Shown here: piece after piece, positions 26,069 through 35,197 of the stretch | Numbering within the stretch: the first letter of the stretch is position 1 | Layout of the letters: every line of letters starts with the position of its first letter | Assembly (NCBI GenBank): GCA_020634795.1 | Contig: JACKAZ010000011.1 | Location: 1 to 60,000, forward strand | Length of the DNA: 60,000 nt | Source: Ardenticatenales bacterium | GTDB taxonomy: Bacteria > Chloroflexota > Anaerolineae > Ardenticatenales > Ardenticatenaceae | Direction: 5' to 3' | Translations under genes and position numbers: made by a program | The notes under the pieces: model-generated | Told to the model about the DNA's origin: nothing | The model's database searches: none | Seen by the model: only the letters and a program-made list of their open reading frames with translations

Positions 26069-26683
26069 TTAGCGCCCTGTCCCAGCGTCGCCCCCAACGC
26101 GACGCTCGGTGCCCGCGAGGATGCGACGGATGTTGGGGAGGAGTGAGTAGCTGATCAACAGGGCCGTGCCGATGCCATAGACGAGGTAGTCGGCGGGGAC
26201 GCGGCCCCACGCCACGGCCACAGCAAGCCCGATGGGCACGAACAGCGCAAAGAGCAACGACGCCAGCGAGGACATGCGGCTGAAGAGGAAGGTCACGATG
26301 CCCAAGAGACCGCCCAGCAAGGCGAGCGGCCAGTGGAGCCAGAGCAGCCCGCCCCAGTTGGTCATCGTCCCTGCGCCCCCCTTGAAGCCCAAGAAGAGGG
26401 ACCAATTGTGGCCGAGCACCGCCATCAGCCCGGTGAGTGCAGTCGCCAGCGTACTGCTGTCCACATATCGGCCGACCAGCCCCATGGCAATCGCGCCCTT
26501 GAAAATATCGAGGAAGGCGGTGAGCAGCCCCGCCAACTTGCCCGCCGCCCGATAGACATTGGTGCCGCCGGTGCGGCCACTACCGACGGTGCGCGGGTCC
26601 ACACCGTGCAGCTTGCCAATCATCAGACCGGTGGGAAAGGAGCCAAAGAGATAGCCGATCAGCGCGGCCAGAAGGAGTGTCAC
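26069..26683 (-). CDS. plsY: PlsY-like glycerol-3-phosphate acyltransferase
   Basis: Membrane enzyme of the PlsY family, which moves an acyl group from acyl phosphate to glycerol-3-phosphate, 204 aa with about six hydrophobic segments. Motif 1 reads GSGRTGGTNVYRAAG (34-48), close to the standard GSGNxGATNVxR. Motif 2 reads FKGGAGTMTNWG (about 100-111), where the family has FKGGKGVATxxG, so a conserved lysine is replaced by alanine. GTG start at 26683-26681, four bases after the stop of the HTH gene, hence co-translated. Confidence 0.85.
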   Translation of the reverse strand: MTLLLAALIGYLFGSFPTGLMIGKLHGVDPRTVGSGRTGGTNVYRAAGKLAGLLTAFLDIFKGAIAMGLVGRYVDSSTLATALTGLMAVLGHNWSLFLGFKGGAGTMTNWGGLLWLHWPLALLGGLLGIVTFLFSRMSSLASLLFALFVPIGLAVAVAWGRVPADYLVYGIGTALLISYSLLPNIRRILAGTERRVGGDAGTGR

Positions 26684-26687
26684 AACC

Positions 26688-27251
26688 CTACTCGAGGTAG
26701 CCTTCGACCGCACCCAACAACACTTGGCCCATGAATTTGTCCATTCGTTTGTAGAGGATGTGAATCCGCTCGGCTTCAACGGGCCGCGTGAAGGTCGGTT
26801 GCTGCACCATCAGGTCGATGAATCGATCACGGAAATGTAAAAACGCCCGAATCAAGTCAATCATCTGCATGCCACTCGCAGCAGATTGCATTCCGTAATG
26901 GCGGCCAATTTCACGACTCTCGTCCAACAAGCCGCTATCCCCTTCTCGATCCGTCAGGTATTGGGTGAGCATCCCTAGCAACCGTTGTCCCACATGGCGC
27001 AGATCGACACGATCGGCGGGCTGAAACGCCGCTTTCCACGGTTCGTCTTGGCGTGGGGCAACCACAGCACCCACGGGGGAACTCTCTCGGTCGCTCCCGT
27101 TCTGTCTAAGGATTTCCTGTTGCGCATACCGACGGTGGCCGCCGGGCGTACGACGCGCCCGAATCCGCCCCTCATCCGTCCAGCGGCGTAAGGTGCTCGG
27201 ATGAATGCCCAATTGTGCCGCCGCCTCGCTCAGCGTAAGCCAAACTTCCAT
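26688..27251 (-). CDS. MerR-type helix-turn-helix regulator with helical C-terminal domain
   Basis: 187 aa. Residues 5-50 form a MerR/excisionase-like winged helix (LTLSEAAAQLGIHPSTLRRWTDEGRIRARRTPGGHRRY in outline; key R-R-W, G-G-H-R-R-Y). A ~45-residue linker leads to a helical bundle (95-187) with many Arg/His residues, probably a sensor. ATG at 27251-27249 with GGGAG upstream. It directly precedes plsY with no promoter between, suggesting it regulates lipid synthesis or its own operon (inference). Confidence 0.75.
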   Translation of the reverse strand: MEVWLTLSEAAAQLGIHPSTLRRWTDEGRIRARRTPGGHRRYAQQEILRQNGSDRESSPVGAVVAPRQDEPWKAAFQPADRVDLRHVGQRLLGMLTQYLTDREGDSGLLDESREIGRHYGMQSAASGMQMIDLIRAFLHFRDRFIDLMVQQPTFTRPVEAERIHILYKRMDKFMGQVLLGAVEGYLE

Positions 27252-27389
27252 AGTCAAAATCTCCCGTCGTGATGATGCCCCGCCACCCCTGCGGCGCGCC
27301 CGCAGCCTCCCCGTCATGACGACAGGGGGAGACGGTTGCTGATGGGCAAGGGGTGGCGCCGCCCACTCCGCAAGGGGTACAGCGCCCGC

Positions 27390-28619
27390 TCAGGGATCGA
27401 GTGTCGTCTCTTTCTCTTCGGCACGCTCTACACTTTGCAGGCGCCGTCGCTGCCCCATCGGTAGCTGACGTTGCCTTTCGTAGCGCGTCATCTCGCGGGT
27501 GATCGCGCTCTCGTAGCCAATTTTCGCCAGCGCCATCGTGGGCAGGACTTCTCGATTCTCGTCCGCTCTCAGGTAGAGGTAGCGTACGATGTCACGCAGC
27601 ATGGCCGTGCCAGGCACCGCGATGAGGGCGCCGGGAACCCCAAAGAGTGTCCCGCCGATCAACAGAACCAGGATGATGAGGGCGGGGTGGAGCGCCACCG
27701 CATCTCCGATCACCTTGGGCGAAATGAAGATGTTGTCGATCTGTTGGACGACGATGAAAAGGATGAGAGTCAGGACTCCTTTTTGCGGATCATCCAAGAA
27801 AGAGACCAGAAGCGCCGGAACCGCCCCCAAAAACGCCCCCGCAAAAGGCACCAACGCGAAGAGCGCCGCCGCCACCCCCAACAGGAGCGCATATTGGACT
27901 TTGATCAATGTCAAACCGATGGTGATGAGGAGCCCCAGAATGGCCGCAACGGCCAACTGCCCGCGCAGGTACGCGCCCAAAACCTGATCCACGATGATCC
28001 GTATGGCTTCGACATCGGGGCGCCACTCATGCGGCACGATCTTGATCAGTCCGCGGATCACGGAGCTTTCATCGCTGAGGATGAAAAAGAGCCAGAAGGG
28101 TAAGATGATCAAGCCCAACAATGAGGCCGCCACCCCCGTCACCGCGCCCAGCGCCGTGCGCAATGCCGTTACGATGGGGGTCAGCAAGGTGGTGGCATCG
28201 TAACTGCCGATCTGTTGCTCGATCTGATTCTGCCACTCCGGTGCCAGAAGCCGCTGGTACTGTTCCAATGCGTCGGTGGCGAGCGCGATGATTTGGTTGA
28301 AAAGGGCAGGCAGATTGTTGATGAAGGCGACCAACTGCGCGATCAACGGTTCCAACAGCGCCCGACCGAACAGGTAGAGTAGGATGGCGACCAAAATGTA
28401 CACGAGAATGATCGCAACACCACGTGCCATTTTGCGGCCTTTGATCTCGCGCGGCATCCTCGCTTCGAACCAATTGACGAGGGGCGAAAGCACATAACCC
28501 ACCACCAGCGCGATGGCGAAGGGCAAGAGCACCGCACGTGCCTGCCAAAGCATGGTAAAAACGATAAGGAAAACGACGATGGATAAGATCAGCCGCGGCT
28601 TGCGAAGGGTTTGCATCAT
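27390..28619 (-). CDS. AI-2E family transporter (UPF0118)
   Basis: 409 aa with about eight hydrophobic segments, in the order typical of the AI-2E/YdgG-PerM family: two at the N terminus (LILSIVVFLIVFTML, AIALVVGYVLSPLVNWF), a periplasmic helical region, then the conserved GAFLGAVPALL and PKVIGDAVALHPALIILVLLIGGTLFGVPGALIAVPG. Some relatives export AI-2 or act as Na+/H+ antiporters; the substrate here is unknown. The C-terminal ~50 residues are basic and cytoplasmic. Confidence 0.88.
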   Translation of the reverse strand: MMQTLRKPRLILSIVVFLIVFTMLWQARAVLLPFAIALVVGYVLSPLVNWFEARMPREIKGRKMARGVAIILVYILVAILLYLFGRALLEPLIAQLVAFINNLPALFNQIIALATDALEQYQRLLAPEWQNQIEQQIGSYDATTLLTPIVTALRTALGAVTGVAASLLGLIILPFWLFFILSDESSVIRGLIKIVPHEWRPDVEAIRIIVDQVLGAYLRGQLAVAAILGLLITIGLTLIKVQYALLLGVAAALFALVPFAGAFLGAVPALLVSFLDDPQKGVLTLILFIVVQQIDNIFISPKVIGDAVALHPALIILVLLIGGTLFGVPGALIAVPGTAMLRDIVRYLYLRADENREVLPTMALAKIGYESAITREMTRYERQRQLPMGQRRRLQSVERAEEKETTLDP

Positions 28620-28651
28620 TCGGGTCGCTTTCTATCCCTGAAGAGGGTCCT

Positions 28652-28681
28652 ATTCTATCAGCGAGCGCCGTAATGCGCCAA
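28652..28681 (-). promoter_or_regulatory. Promoter candidate for the AI-2E transporter gene
   Basis: Minus strand TTGGCG (28681-28676), 18 bases, TAGAAT (28657-28652). Predicted leader of about 25 bases. Confidence 0.4.
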
Positions 28682-28711
28682 CGAATCCGAAGCGCTCTGC
28701 CCTGCCAAAAG

Positions 28712-28740
28712 TTGGCCTCTGCGCCCGCATCAACTATCGT
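28712..28740 (+). promoter_or_regulatory. Promoter candidate for lysS
   Basis: TTGGCC (28712-28717), 17 bases, TATCGT (28735-28740), about 37 bases before the lysS ATG. Confidence 0.45.
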
Positions 28741-28777
28741 TTTACGAAAGCAACGACAGAGTAACCGAGCATACCTT

Positions 28778-30298
28778 ATGGATCAAGAGCAATTTATCGA
28801 GAGCTTCGACGAGTACCAGCAGCAGCGCTACGAAAAGCTGCTGGCCTTGCGCGACAACCAAATCGAACCATACCCCATCGACAGTGAGCGGACGCACGAC
28901 AGTCGTGCCGCCGTCGCGCTTATGGATGGCGTAGCCGAGGGTGAGGAGGGGCCGGAGGTTGCGGTCGCGGGTCGGATCGTGGCGATCCGCAAAATGGGCA
29001 AGGCCTCTTTTCTGCATATCGAGGATCGGAGCGGACGCATCCAGCTCTATTTGCGGAAGGACGAGGTGGGCGAGGAGAGCTATGCACGCTTCAAAGCGGC
29101 GCTCGATCTGGGCGACATCATCTCGGCGGCTGGCCCGCTCTTTCGCACCCGGACCGGCGAAGTCACCGTGCGGGTGACAGGCTGGAGCCTGCTGGCCAAG
29201 GCGCTGAACCAGCCGCCAGACAAGCACCACGGTCTGACCGACACCGAGCAGCGCTATCGGGAGCGGTACGTCGATCTGCTGGCCAACGACGAGATTCGTG
29301 AGTTGTTCATTACCCGATCGCGGATCACCAGCTTGGTACGCCGCTTCTTGGAAGATCGAGGTTTCATCGAGGTCGAAACGCCGGTGTTGCAAAGCCTGTA
29401 TGGCGGCGCCGCGGCCAAAGCGTTCACCACCCATCATGAGTGGGCCAAGCGCGATCTCTATCTGCGCATTTCGCTGGAGCTGCACCTCAAGCGGTTGATC
29501 GTGGGCGGACTGGAGCGGGTCTTCGAGATCGGCCGAAATTTCCGCAACGAGGGGCTATCGTGGAAACATAATCCCGAATTCACGATGTTGGAAGCCTACC
29601 AAGCCTATGCTGATTTCCGGGATATGATGGAACTGCTCGAATCCTGCTGGGTGAGCGTCGCACAGGCGCTCAATGGCCGATTGACGCTGGATTTCGATGG
29701 TCATACCATTGACCTTGCGCCGCCTTGGCCGCGTCATACCATGCGCAACCTGGTCTTGTCCGAGAGCGGCATTGATCTGTACGCGGCCCACACCCTGCCC
29801 CTGCTGCGTGCCGCCATTGCAGCGCAGGGATTGCACATCGACCCCCAACCCACTTGGGGCAAACTGGTCGATGAATTGTTCAGCACCGTGGTCGAACCGA
29901 AGCTGATCCAGCCCACCTTCGTCATGGAGTATCCCTATGAGCTTTCCCCCTTCGCCAAACAGCTTCCCGACAATCCCAACTTCGTCGAACGGTTCGAAAT
30001 GTTCGTGGGAGGCATGGAGGTGGCCAACGCCTTCAGCGAGTTGAACGATCCCTTGGAACAGCTCGAACGCTTCTTGGATCAGCAGCGTCAGCGCGAAGCG
30101 GGAGACGAGGAAACAACCCCGATTGACCTTGATTTCATCAACGCCTTGATGTACGGGATGCCGCCCACAGGCGGGATTGGGTGGGGGATGGACCGCATGG
30201 CGATGCTCTTCACCGGTCAGCGCAACATCCGCGAGGTGATCCTCTTTCCGACCCTGCGTGCGACCCCCACGGACGGAACGGCGACGCCGAACAGTTGA
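28778..30298 (+). CDS. lysS: Lysyl-tRNA synthetase, class II
   Basis: Charges tRNA-Lys, 506 aa. It has the N-terminal OB-fold anticodon-binding domain (VAVAGRIVAIRKMGKASFLHIEDRSGRIQLY region) and the class II core: motif 1 near FLEDRGFIEVETPVL, motif 2 FEIGRNFRNEGLSWKHNPEFTMLE, motif 3 GIGWGMDRMAML. GGAAAKAFTTHH is lysine-specific and full-length OB domain argues against the EpmA paralogue. ATG at 28778, where family proteins begin; the frame is open upstream to 28673 but that part contains the promoter. Confidence 0.95.
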   Translation: MDQEQFIESFDEYQQQRYEKLLALRDNQIEPYPIDSERTHDSRAAVALMDGVAEGEEGPEVAVAGRIVAIRKMGKASFLHIEDRSGRIQLYLRKDEVGEESYARFKAALDLGDIISAAGPLFRTRTGEVTVRVTGWSLLAKALNQPPDKHHGLTDTEQRYRERYVDLLANDEIRELFITRSRITSLVRRFLEDRGFIEVETPVLQSLYGGAAAKAFTTHHEWAKRDLYLRISLELHLKRLIVGGLERVFEIGRNFRNEGLSWKHNPEFTMLEAYQAYADFRDMMELLESCWVSVAQALNGRLTLDFDGHTIDLAPPWPRHTMRNLVLSESGIDLYAAHTLPLLRAAIAAQGLHIDPQPTWGKLVDELFSTVVEPKLIQPTFVMEYPYELSPFAKQLPDNPNFVERFEMFVGGMEVANAFSELNDPLEQLERFLDQQRQREAGDEETTPIDLDFINALMYGMPPTGGIGWGMDRMAMLFTGQRNIREVILFPTLRATPTDGTATPNS

Positions 30299-30523
30299 CG
30301 CCGGGCGCAGGACGGCGTGTGGAGCATGGAGAATAGAGCCGTCACGCGCGACGGCGCACCACGGAGAATGAACGTGGCACGTGACGATGTGGGGGTGGAC
30401 GGCTGTGTGGGCGTGAGGGGGGACGGCCTAGCAAAGCATTGAACGATCAGGGGATATACTAGTACAGACGGGCTGAAATAGGGCCGTAGTTGGGGCGGCC
30501 CTCTCCCCCGCCGCTTCGCGGCA

Positions 30524-30552
30524 CCCCCTCTCCCGGAAATCAGGAGAGGGGG
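30524..30552 (+). repeat. CCCTCTCC hairpin repeat downstream of lysS
   Basis: 10-bp perfect stem CCCCCTCTCC (30524-30533) / GGAGAGGGGG (30543-30552) with a 9-base loop. A second CCCTCTCCCC copy lies just upstream at 30500-30509. Only TTT follows two bases later, so a termination role is uncertain. Confidence 0.55.
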
Positions 30553-30821
30553 CATTTCGGCAACACTCCAACCCTCGCCTTACTTACGCCCACAGGTACG
30601 AGCCGCCCATGCACCATGCGCACCCCCTAGCCCCTACGTTTGATACAGAAATGGGGCGGCGACGCGCGCAAACAGGCCTGTTTTCAGCGCAGAAGAATGG
30701 GGTGATGATGAGAACTGTAGGATCGCTCTCCCTCTGTGGTCGGCGACGTCAATTCACCCCGTTCGTTACGCCCGCACGCCAATACGACAGTAGGTCCCTC
30801 GTCGCTAACTCCCAACTTTCA

Positions 30822-30839
30822 ACTCACCAAACTCATCCA
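30822..30839 (+). repeat. Two degenerate 9-bp units upstream of the subtilase
   Basis: ACTCACCAA ACTCATCCA, preceded by CTAACTCCCAACTTTCA, which also matches the block before obg. Sense orientation relative to the gene at 30947. Confidence 0.6.
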
Positions 30840-30946
30840 GCGCCATCAACAATTGCCTCTCAACCCAATCCGTGCCACACTGTAGGGGTTGACCGATCCT
30901 CCCACCTCACAGCCACTGTTCCCTACCACATGAAGGAGTTCACATT

Positions 30947-32590
30947 ATGAAGCGACGAATCATCGTTGGACTCTTCGTCCTTTGCGTCGCGGTCGTCATG
31001 GCTGCGCTGCAACTGCCGACGGAGAGCGTACAAGCAGATGGGGCCGCGCAGATCGATGCGCGGGTGCTCGAAGATAGCGCCAATGGCCAAGTGGCCCATT
31101 TTCTGATCGTGCTGAAAGAGCAGGCCGATCTGTCGGGCGCAGCAGCACTGCGCAGCAAAGAGGCGAAGGGTCAGTTCGTCTTTGAGGCCCTGACCGACGT
31201 GGCCAATCGCACCCAACCGGCAGTCACCGATCAATTGGACACCCTGGGCTTGGAGTACCGTGCCTATTGGGTGACCAACATGATCGCCACCAGCGGTGAT
31301 CGTGCCGCGATTGATGCGATTGCGGCAAACCCCGCCGTCGCCCTGATCGAACCCGATCTCGTCGTGCATTTCGACGAGCCGGTCGACATGGTCGCCGCCG
31401 ATGATCTGAGTATGGCCCCCGAGTGGGGCTTGGTTCGCATCAAAGCGCCCGACATGTGGGCCGCAGGCTTTGATGGCACGGACGCGGTCGTCGCCAATCA
31501 AGATACCGGCATCGACTGGGATCATCCCGCGCTCCAAAGTCACTATCGCGGCTGGAATGGCTCCAGCGCCGATCACAACTACAACTGGTGGGATGCGATC
31601 CACAACGATATTGGTGGCAACGGGACCAACCCCTGTGGCTTTAATTCCCAAGTGCCCTGTGACGACAACGGTCATGGCACGCACACCACCGGTACTGCGG
31701 TGGGCGACGATGGTGGGAATAACCAGATTGGCGTCGCGCCGGGGGCCAAGTTCATCGGTTGCCGCAACATGGAAGAGGGGGATGGTCGCCCCTCCACCTA
31801 CACCGAATGCTTCCAATTTTTCATGGCCCCGACTGATCTGCAGGGGAACAACCCCGACCCCTCTCTCGCGCCAGATGTCGTTTCCAACTCGTGGGGCTGC
31901 CCGCCCAGCGAGCAATGTACGGTGACGAGTCTGTTAGACGTCGTGGACAATGTGCGCGCAGCGGGCATCTTCATCAGTGCCTCGGCGGGGAACGAAGGCT
32001 CCTCTTGTGGTAGCGTGCAGAACCCAATCGCGATCTTTGATGCATCGACCAGTGTCGGTGCGACGAGCAGCAACGATGCGATCGCCAGCTTCAGCAGCCG
32101 CGGGCCGGTGACGGTGGATGGCAGCAACCGGCTGAAGCCAGATATCTCGGCCCCGGGTGTTAGTGTTCGCTCCTCGGTCCCGGGTACGGGCTATTCAAGC
32201 TTTAGCGGCACCAGTATGGCGGCGCCGCACGTCGCGGGCGCGGTGGCGCTTTTGGTGGACGCCGTGCCGTCGCTGTCGGGCAATGTTGACGCCATTGAAG
32301 CGGCCATGTTGGACGGTGCGGATCCGAAGACCAGCAGCCAGGATTGTGGGGCCTTCCCCGGCGCCTCCGTCCCGAACGCCGTTTACGGTCACGGTATCCT
32401 GAACGTCTGGGCCGCTTATCAAGCGGCGAGCAGCGGTGGCGCCACGCCGACGCCCACCCCACCGACGAGCAGCATTCAGCTCAGCTCGCTCAGCTCGAAC
32501 GACGGGGGGGCCATGCCGTGGTTGGCACTCTCGATGCTCGGCCTGTTGGGCTTGGCCGGTGGGGCCTGGCTGAGCACACGCCGCCGTTAA
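30947..32590 (+). CDS. Secreted subtilisin-like serine protease (S8), C-terminal membrane anchor
   Basis: 547 aa. Signal peptide (IIVGLFVLCVAVVMAAL), an I9-type propeptide region (VAHFLIVLKEQADLSG to ~140), and an S8 catalytic domain with D186 (DTGID), H243 (NGHGTHTTG) and S423 (GTSMAAPH), all present. A Thr/Pro stalk (ATPTPTPPTSS) leads to a C-terminal hydrophobic segment followed by RRR, which should hold it in the membrane or act as a sorting tail. Several cysteines suggest disulfides. ATG with AAGGAG at 30931-30936; its own terminator follows. Confidence 0.9.
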   Translation: MKRRIIVGLFVLCVAVVMAALQLPTESVQADGAAQIDARVLEDSANGQVAHFLIVLKEQADLSGAAALRSKEAKGQFVFEALTDVANRTQPAVTDQLDTLGLEYRAYWVTNMIATSGDRAAIDAIAANPAVALIEPDLVVHFDEPVDMVAADDLSMAPEWGLVRIKAPDMWAAGFDGTDAVVANQDTGIDWDHPALQSHYRGWNGSSADHNYNWWDAIHNDIGGNGTNPCGFNSQVPCDDNGHGTHTTGTAVGDDGGNNQIGVAPGAKFIGCRNMEEGDGRPSTYTECFQFFMAPTDLQGNNPDPSLAPDVVSNSWGCPPSEQCTVTSLLDVVDNVRAAGIFISASAGNEGSSCGSVQNPIAIFDASTSVGATSSNDAIASFSSRGPVTVDGSNRLKPDISAPGVSVRSSVPGTGYSSFSGTSMAAPHVAGAVALLVDAVPSLSGNVDAIEAAMLDGADPKTSSQDCGAFPGASVPNAVYGHGILNVWAAYQAASSGGATPTPTPPTSSIQLSSLSSNDGGAMPWLALSMLGLLGLAGGAWLSTRRR

Positions 32591-32608
32591 ACCACACTCA
32601 CTCAAACC

Positions 32609-32643
32609 AAAGCCCCTCTTCCCATTGTGGAAGAGGGGCTTTT
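32609..32643 (+). terminator. Intrinsic terminator of the first subtilase gene
   Basis: A 14-bp perfect stem (AAAGCCCCTCTTCC / GGAAGAGGGGCTTT) with a 6-base loop, ending in TTTT. 18 bases after the stop codon. Confidence 0.88.
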
Positions 32644-32931
32644 GATTGCCCGCGCTCTTTTTCACGTTCAGGGCAATAAGGCTCAATCCTGCAGGGTTTG
32701 AACGTTTCTAGTGCTAGTGGATTTTGTGGTTGCAGTCGGATGCCGCTCTGCTCTAGAGGATTCCTACAGAATTGGTCCAACAAATTGGAAAAGGCGCTTC
32801 GAAGCCCTCTATCCCCTCCGCTGGGGGGCGGAGCCATTTCACTTAACTCGTTGCAATCGACAACATACTTTCACCGTAACCACAACATCCTACAGCATCA
32901 GCAACGTTTGAAGGCTTGAACGCTTGAACGG
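32644..32931. other. Intergenic stretch between convergent genes, no gene seen
   Basis: AT-richer than its surroundings. Contains CCCTCTATCCCCTCCGCTGGGGGGCGGAG (a decayed hairpin) and, at 32901-32928, tandem GTTTGAAGGC / TTGAACGC / TTGAACGG blocks. The same AACGCTTGAACGCTT wording occurs at 41616-41635 before hisS. Confidence 0.5.
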
Positions 32932-34884
32932 TCACCGATACCCCTGGGCTTGAATGTTGAAGAGATGGGCGTAAGTCCCCGCTAGGGCCATCAACGCTTC
33001 GTGGCTGCCCAGCTCGGCGATGCGGCCATCTTCGATGACGGCGATGCGATCCGCCATGCGCACGGTGCTGAAGCGGTGAGAGATCAGCACCGCCATGCGC
33101 CCTTCGGTCAACGCGCGGAACTGTTGGAAGATCTGGTATTCATGGCGCGCGTCGAGCGCGGCGGTCGGCTCATCCAGCACCAGCAGTTCCGCCTCCCGCA
33201 TGAAGGCACGCCCAAGCGCCACCTTCTGCCATTCACCGCCGCTCAGCTCGTGGCCATCGCGGAACCAGCGCCCCAGCACCGTATCATAGCCATGGGGCAA
33301 CGCGGAAATCACCTCGTCCGCATTGCCCTTCTCTGCCGCCTCCCTGACGCGTGCGTCGTCGTCCATGGCGTCCCATTGCCCCAAGCCGATATTCTCGCTG
33401 GCCGAAAGATGGTAGCGCACAAAATCTTGAAAGATCACGCCGATCTTCTGTCGCCATTCGGTAATGTCGTACTCGCGCAGATCGACGCCGTCCAGATAAA
33501 TCGCACCCTCGGTCGGGTCGTAGAGGCGGGTCAGCAGCTTGATGAGTGTGGTTTTCCCCGCGCCGTTCGCGCCCACCAGCGCCATCTTCTCGCCGGGGCG
33601 CAGAATCAGGTTCACACCGCGCAAGGCCCAACCCTCCCGCCCAGGGTAGCGGAACGAGACGTCGCGGAACTCGATCCCCTCTTGAATCCGCGCTGGCATC
33701 GGTTGGGGCTTTTTGGCCTGCGCCATCTGCGGCTCCAGCGCCAAGAAGCTGAAGAGGTTACTCATAAACAAGCTGTTTTCGTAGAGACTGGTCAAGCTGC
33801 TGAACAGCCCCTGAAAGGTACTCTGGCTCTGACGAAACACGCTCAGATAAACGGTCATGTCCCCCAGTGTGATCGTCCCTGCGATCGTGCGCAGGACGAT
33901 CCACGCATAGGCGAGGTAGTAGCTGAGCGAGGTCAACAGCCCCCACCCCACGCTCGCCGCGCTGCGCCGCCGCGCCAACACCTCGTCCTCCTCGTACAAC
34001 TGGGTGAAGATGCGACTGTAGCGGTCGAGCAGCGGCTCCCCCACCCCGAAGAGCTTGATCTCTTTCACGTTACTGTCCACCGTCAGCAGATGCTCGTAGT
34101 AGGTCATCTTGCGCCGTTCCGGCGCGCGCCAACTGAGGATGCGGAAGTTGAGTTGGGCGAAGCGGTTCTGCGCGATGAAGGTCGGAATGGTCGCACAGAA
34201 GAGGATCAGCGTCAGCAGCGGACTGAAGCGGATCAACAGTAGCGCGAAGGAGGCGAGTGTGATCAGGTTCTGCACCAAACCGAAACTCTGTACCACGATC
34301 TGCAGCCCACGGCGGTCGGCCTCGCGCCGTGCATTCTGAAGTTGATCGTAGAAATCGGCATCCTCGAAATAGCTCAGGTCGAGCGCCAACGCCTTGCGGA
34401 TGATGAGCGCGTTGATGTGCAGGTTCAGCCGCGCGTTCAGCACATGCTCGGCCAGCGAGCTGAGCTGGCGCAGCACGCTGGCCATCGTGATCAGGACGAA
34501 CTCCAGCCCCAAGAGCGGCAACATCGTGCGCAGCCCCTGCATGGGGGCTTCAGCGCCGATCAACCCCACGATGCGGTCAACGATCCAGCCGCCGACAACG
34601 GCCTGGCTGGCCGGCAGCAAAGAGAGGATGATCGTGAAGATGAGCATGGCGACCGCCATGGGCGCGCTGGCCGCCCAGACCAATTGAAAAGCGCGGGGAA
34701 TGTTGGTGTAGGCTTCGCGCCACGAGGCGACGCGCGCGCGCCATGAACGGGGCGCTTCCTCATCGGCACGCTCCAACAGCGAGCTATCGACCTTCGGGCG
34801 GCCCTCCGCCGCCTCTTTTCCCTTCATCGACGGTTGTCGCGATCTGTCTGGCCCACGACCGTTGGGGGGATTCGTCTCTGCCAT
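32932..34884 (-). CDS. ABC transporter, fused membrane and ATPase domains
   Basis: Half-transporter exporter, 650 aa. A 60-residue polar N-terminal tail is followed by a six-helix ABC membrane domain (~65-360) and a nucleotide-binding domain: Walker A GANGAGKTT near 437, signature LSGGEWQ near 545, Walker B LLVLDEP, H-loop SHRFSTVR. All catalytic motifs are intact. A homo- or heterodimer partner is not next to it. It is a type often called MsbA-like/lipid or peptide exporter, but the substrate is unknown. Runs toward the first subtilase gene, though adjacency does not prove a link. Confidence 0.92.
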   Translation of the reverse strand: MAETNPPNGRGPDRSRQPSMKGKEAAEGRPKVDSSLLERADEEAPRSWRARVASWREAYTNIPRAFQLVWAASAPMAVAMLIFTIILSLLPASQAVVGGWIVDRIVGLIGAEAPMQGLRTMLPLLGLEFVLITMASVLRQLSSLAEHVLNARLNLHINALIIRKALALDLSYFEDADFYDQLQNARREADRRGLQIVVQSFGLVQNLITLASFALLLIRFSPLLTLILFCATIPTFIAQNRFAQLNFRILSWRAPERRKMTYYEHLLTVDSNVKEIKLFGVGEPLLDRYSRIFTQLYEEDEVLARRRSAASVGWGLLTSLSYYLAYAWIVLRTIAGTITLGDMTVYLSVFRQSQSTFQGLFSSLTSLYENSLFMSNLFSFLALEPQMAQAKKPQPMPARIQEGIEFRDVSFRYPGREGWALRGVNLILRPGEKMALVGANGAGKTTLIKLLTRLYDPTEGAIYLDGVDLREYDITEWRQKIGVIFQDFVRYHLSASENIGLGQWDAMDDDARVREAAEKGNADEVISALPHGYDTVLGRWFRDGHELSGGEWQKVALGRAFMREAELLVLDEPTAALDARHEYQIFQQFRALTEGRMAVLISHRFSTVRMADRIAVIEDGRIAELGSHEALMALAGTYAHLFNIQAQGYR

Positions 34885-35197
34885 CGTCCACTCCTATTGA
34901 ACCCTGCTATCTAGCAATCCCTATGTCTACGCGAACGCAAGTGAGAAGTATACCCCATCCCTCCGACCGATGCTGACTGGGGCGGGGTGTGCGTCATATT
35001 TTGGGACGGCTCCTGTTACGCGCCGCAAGCGAGCGCCTCAGCCTATGACAAGCGCCATGCCTACGTCGCAGGACGACCCGCCCCGCCCGATTCTTGATGG
35101 TCAACAGCAGAACCCCGTTACAATGTCCCACCTCACCCCATTCGCCATTGCATTGACGGGGCCTTATGCTACCATAGGCCATCAGAAAGGAATCGCT

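Larger units (their letters stand above)
30299..30946. other. lysS-subtilase intergenic region
   Basis: 648 bases without a supported gene. It holds a 10-bp hairpin at 30524-30552 (CCCCCTCTCC / GGAGAGGGGG) flanked by CCCTCTCCCCCGCCGCTTCGCGGC, which looks like a dispersed environmental repeat and could end lysS transcription. It also holds two degenerate 9-mers of the ACTCATAAA family at 30822-30839. No clear promoter for the subtilase was found. Confidence 0.6.

Noticed and set aside
30523..30560. Intrinsic terminator of lysS
   Set aside because: The stem is strong, but it lies 225 bases downstream, lacks a T run and is part of a repeat-like block. Listed as a repeat.
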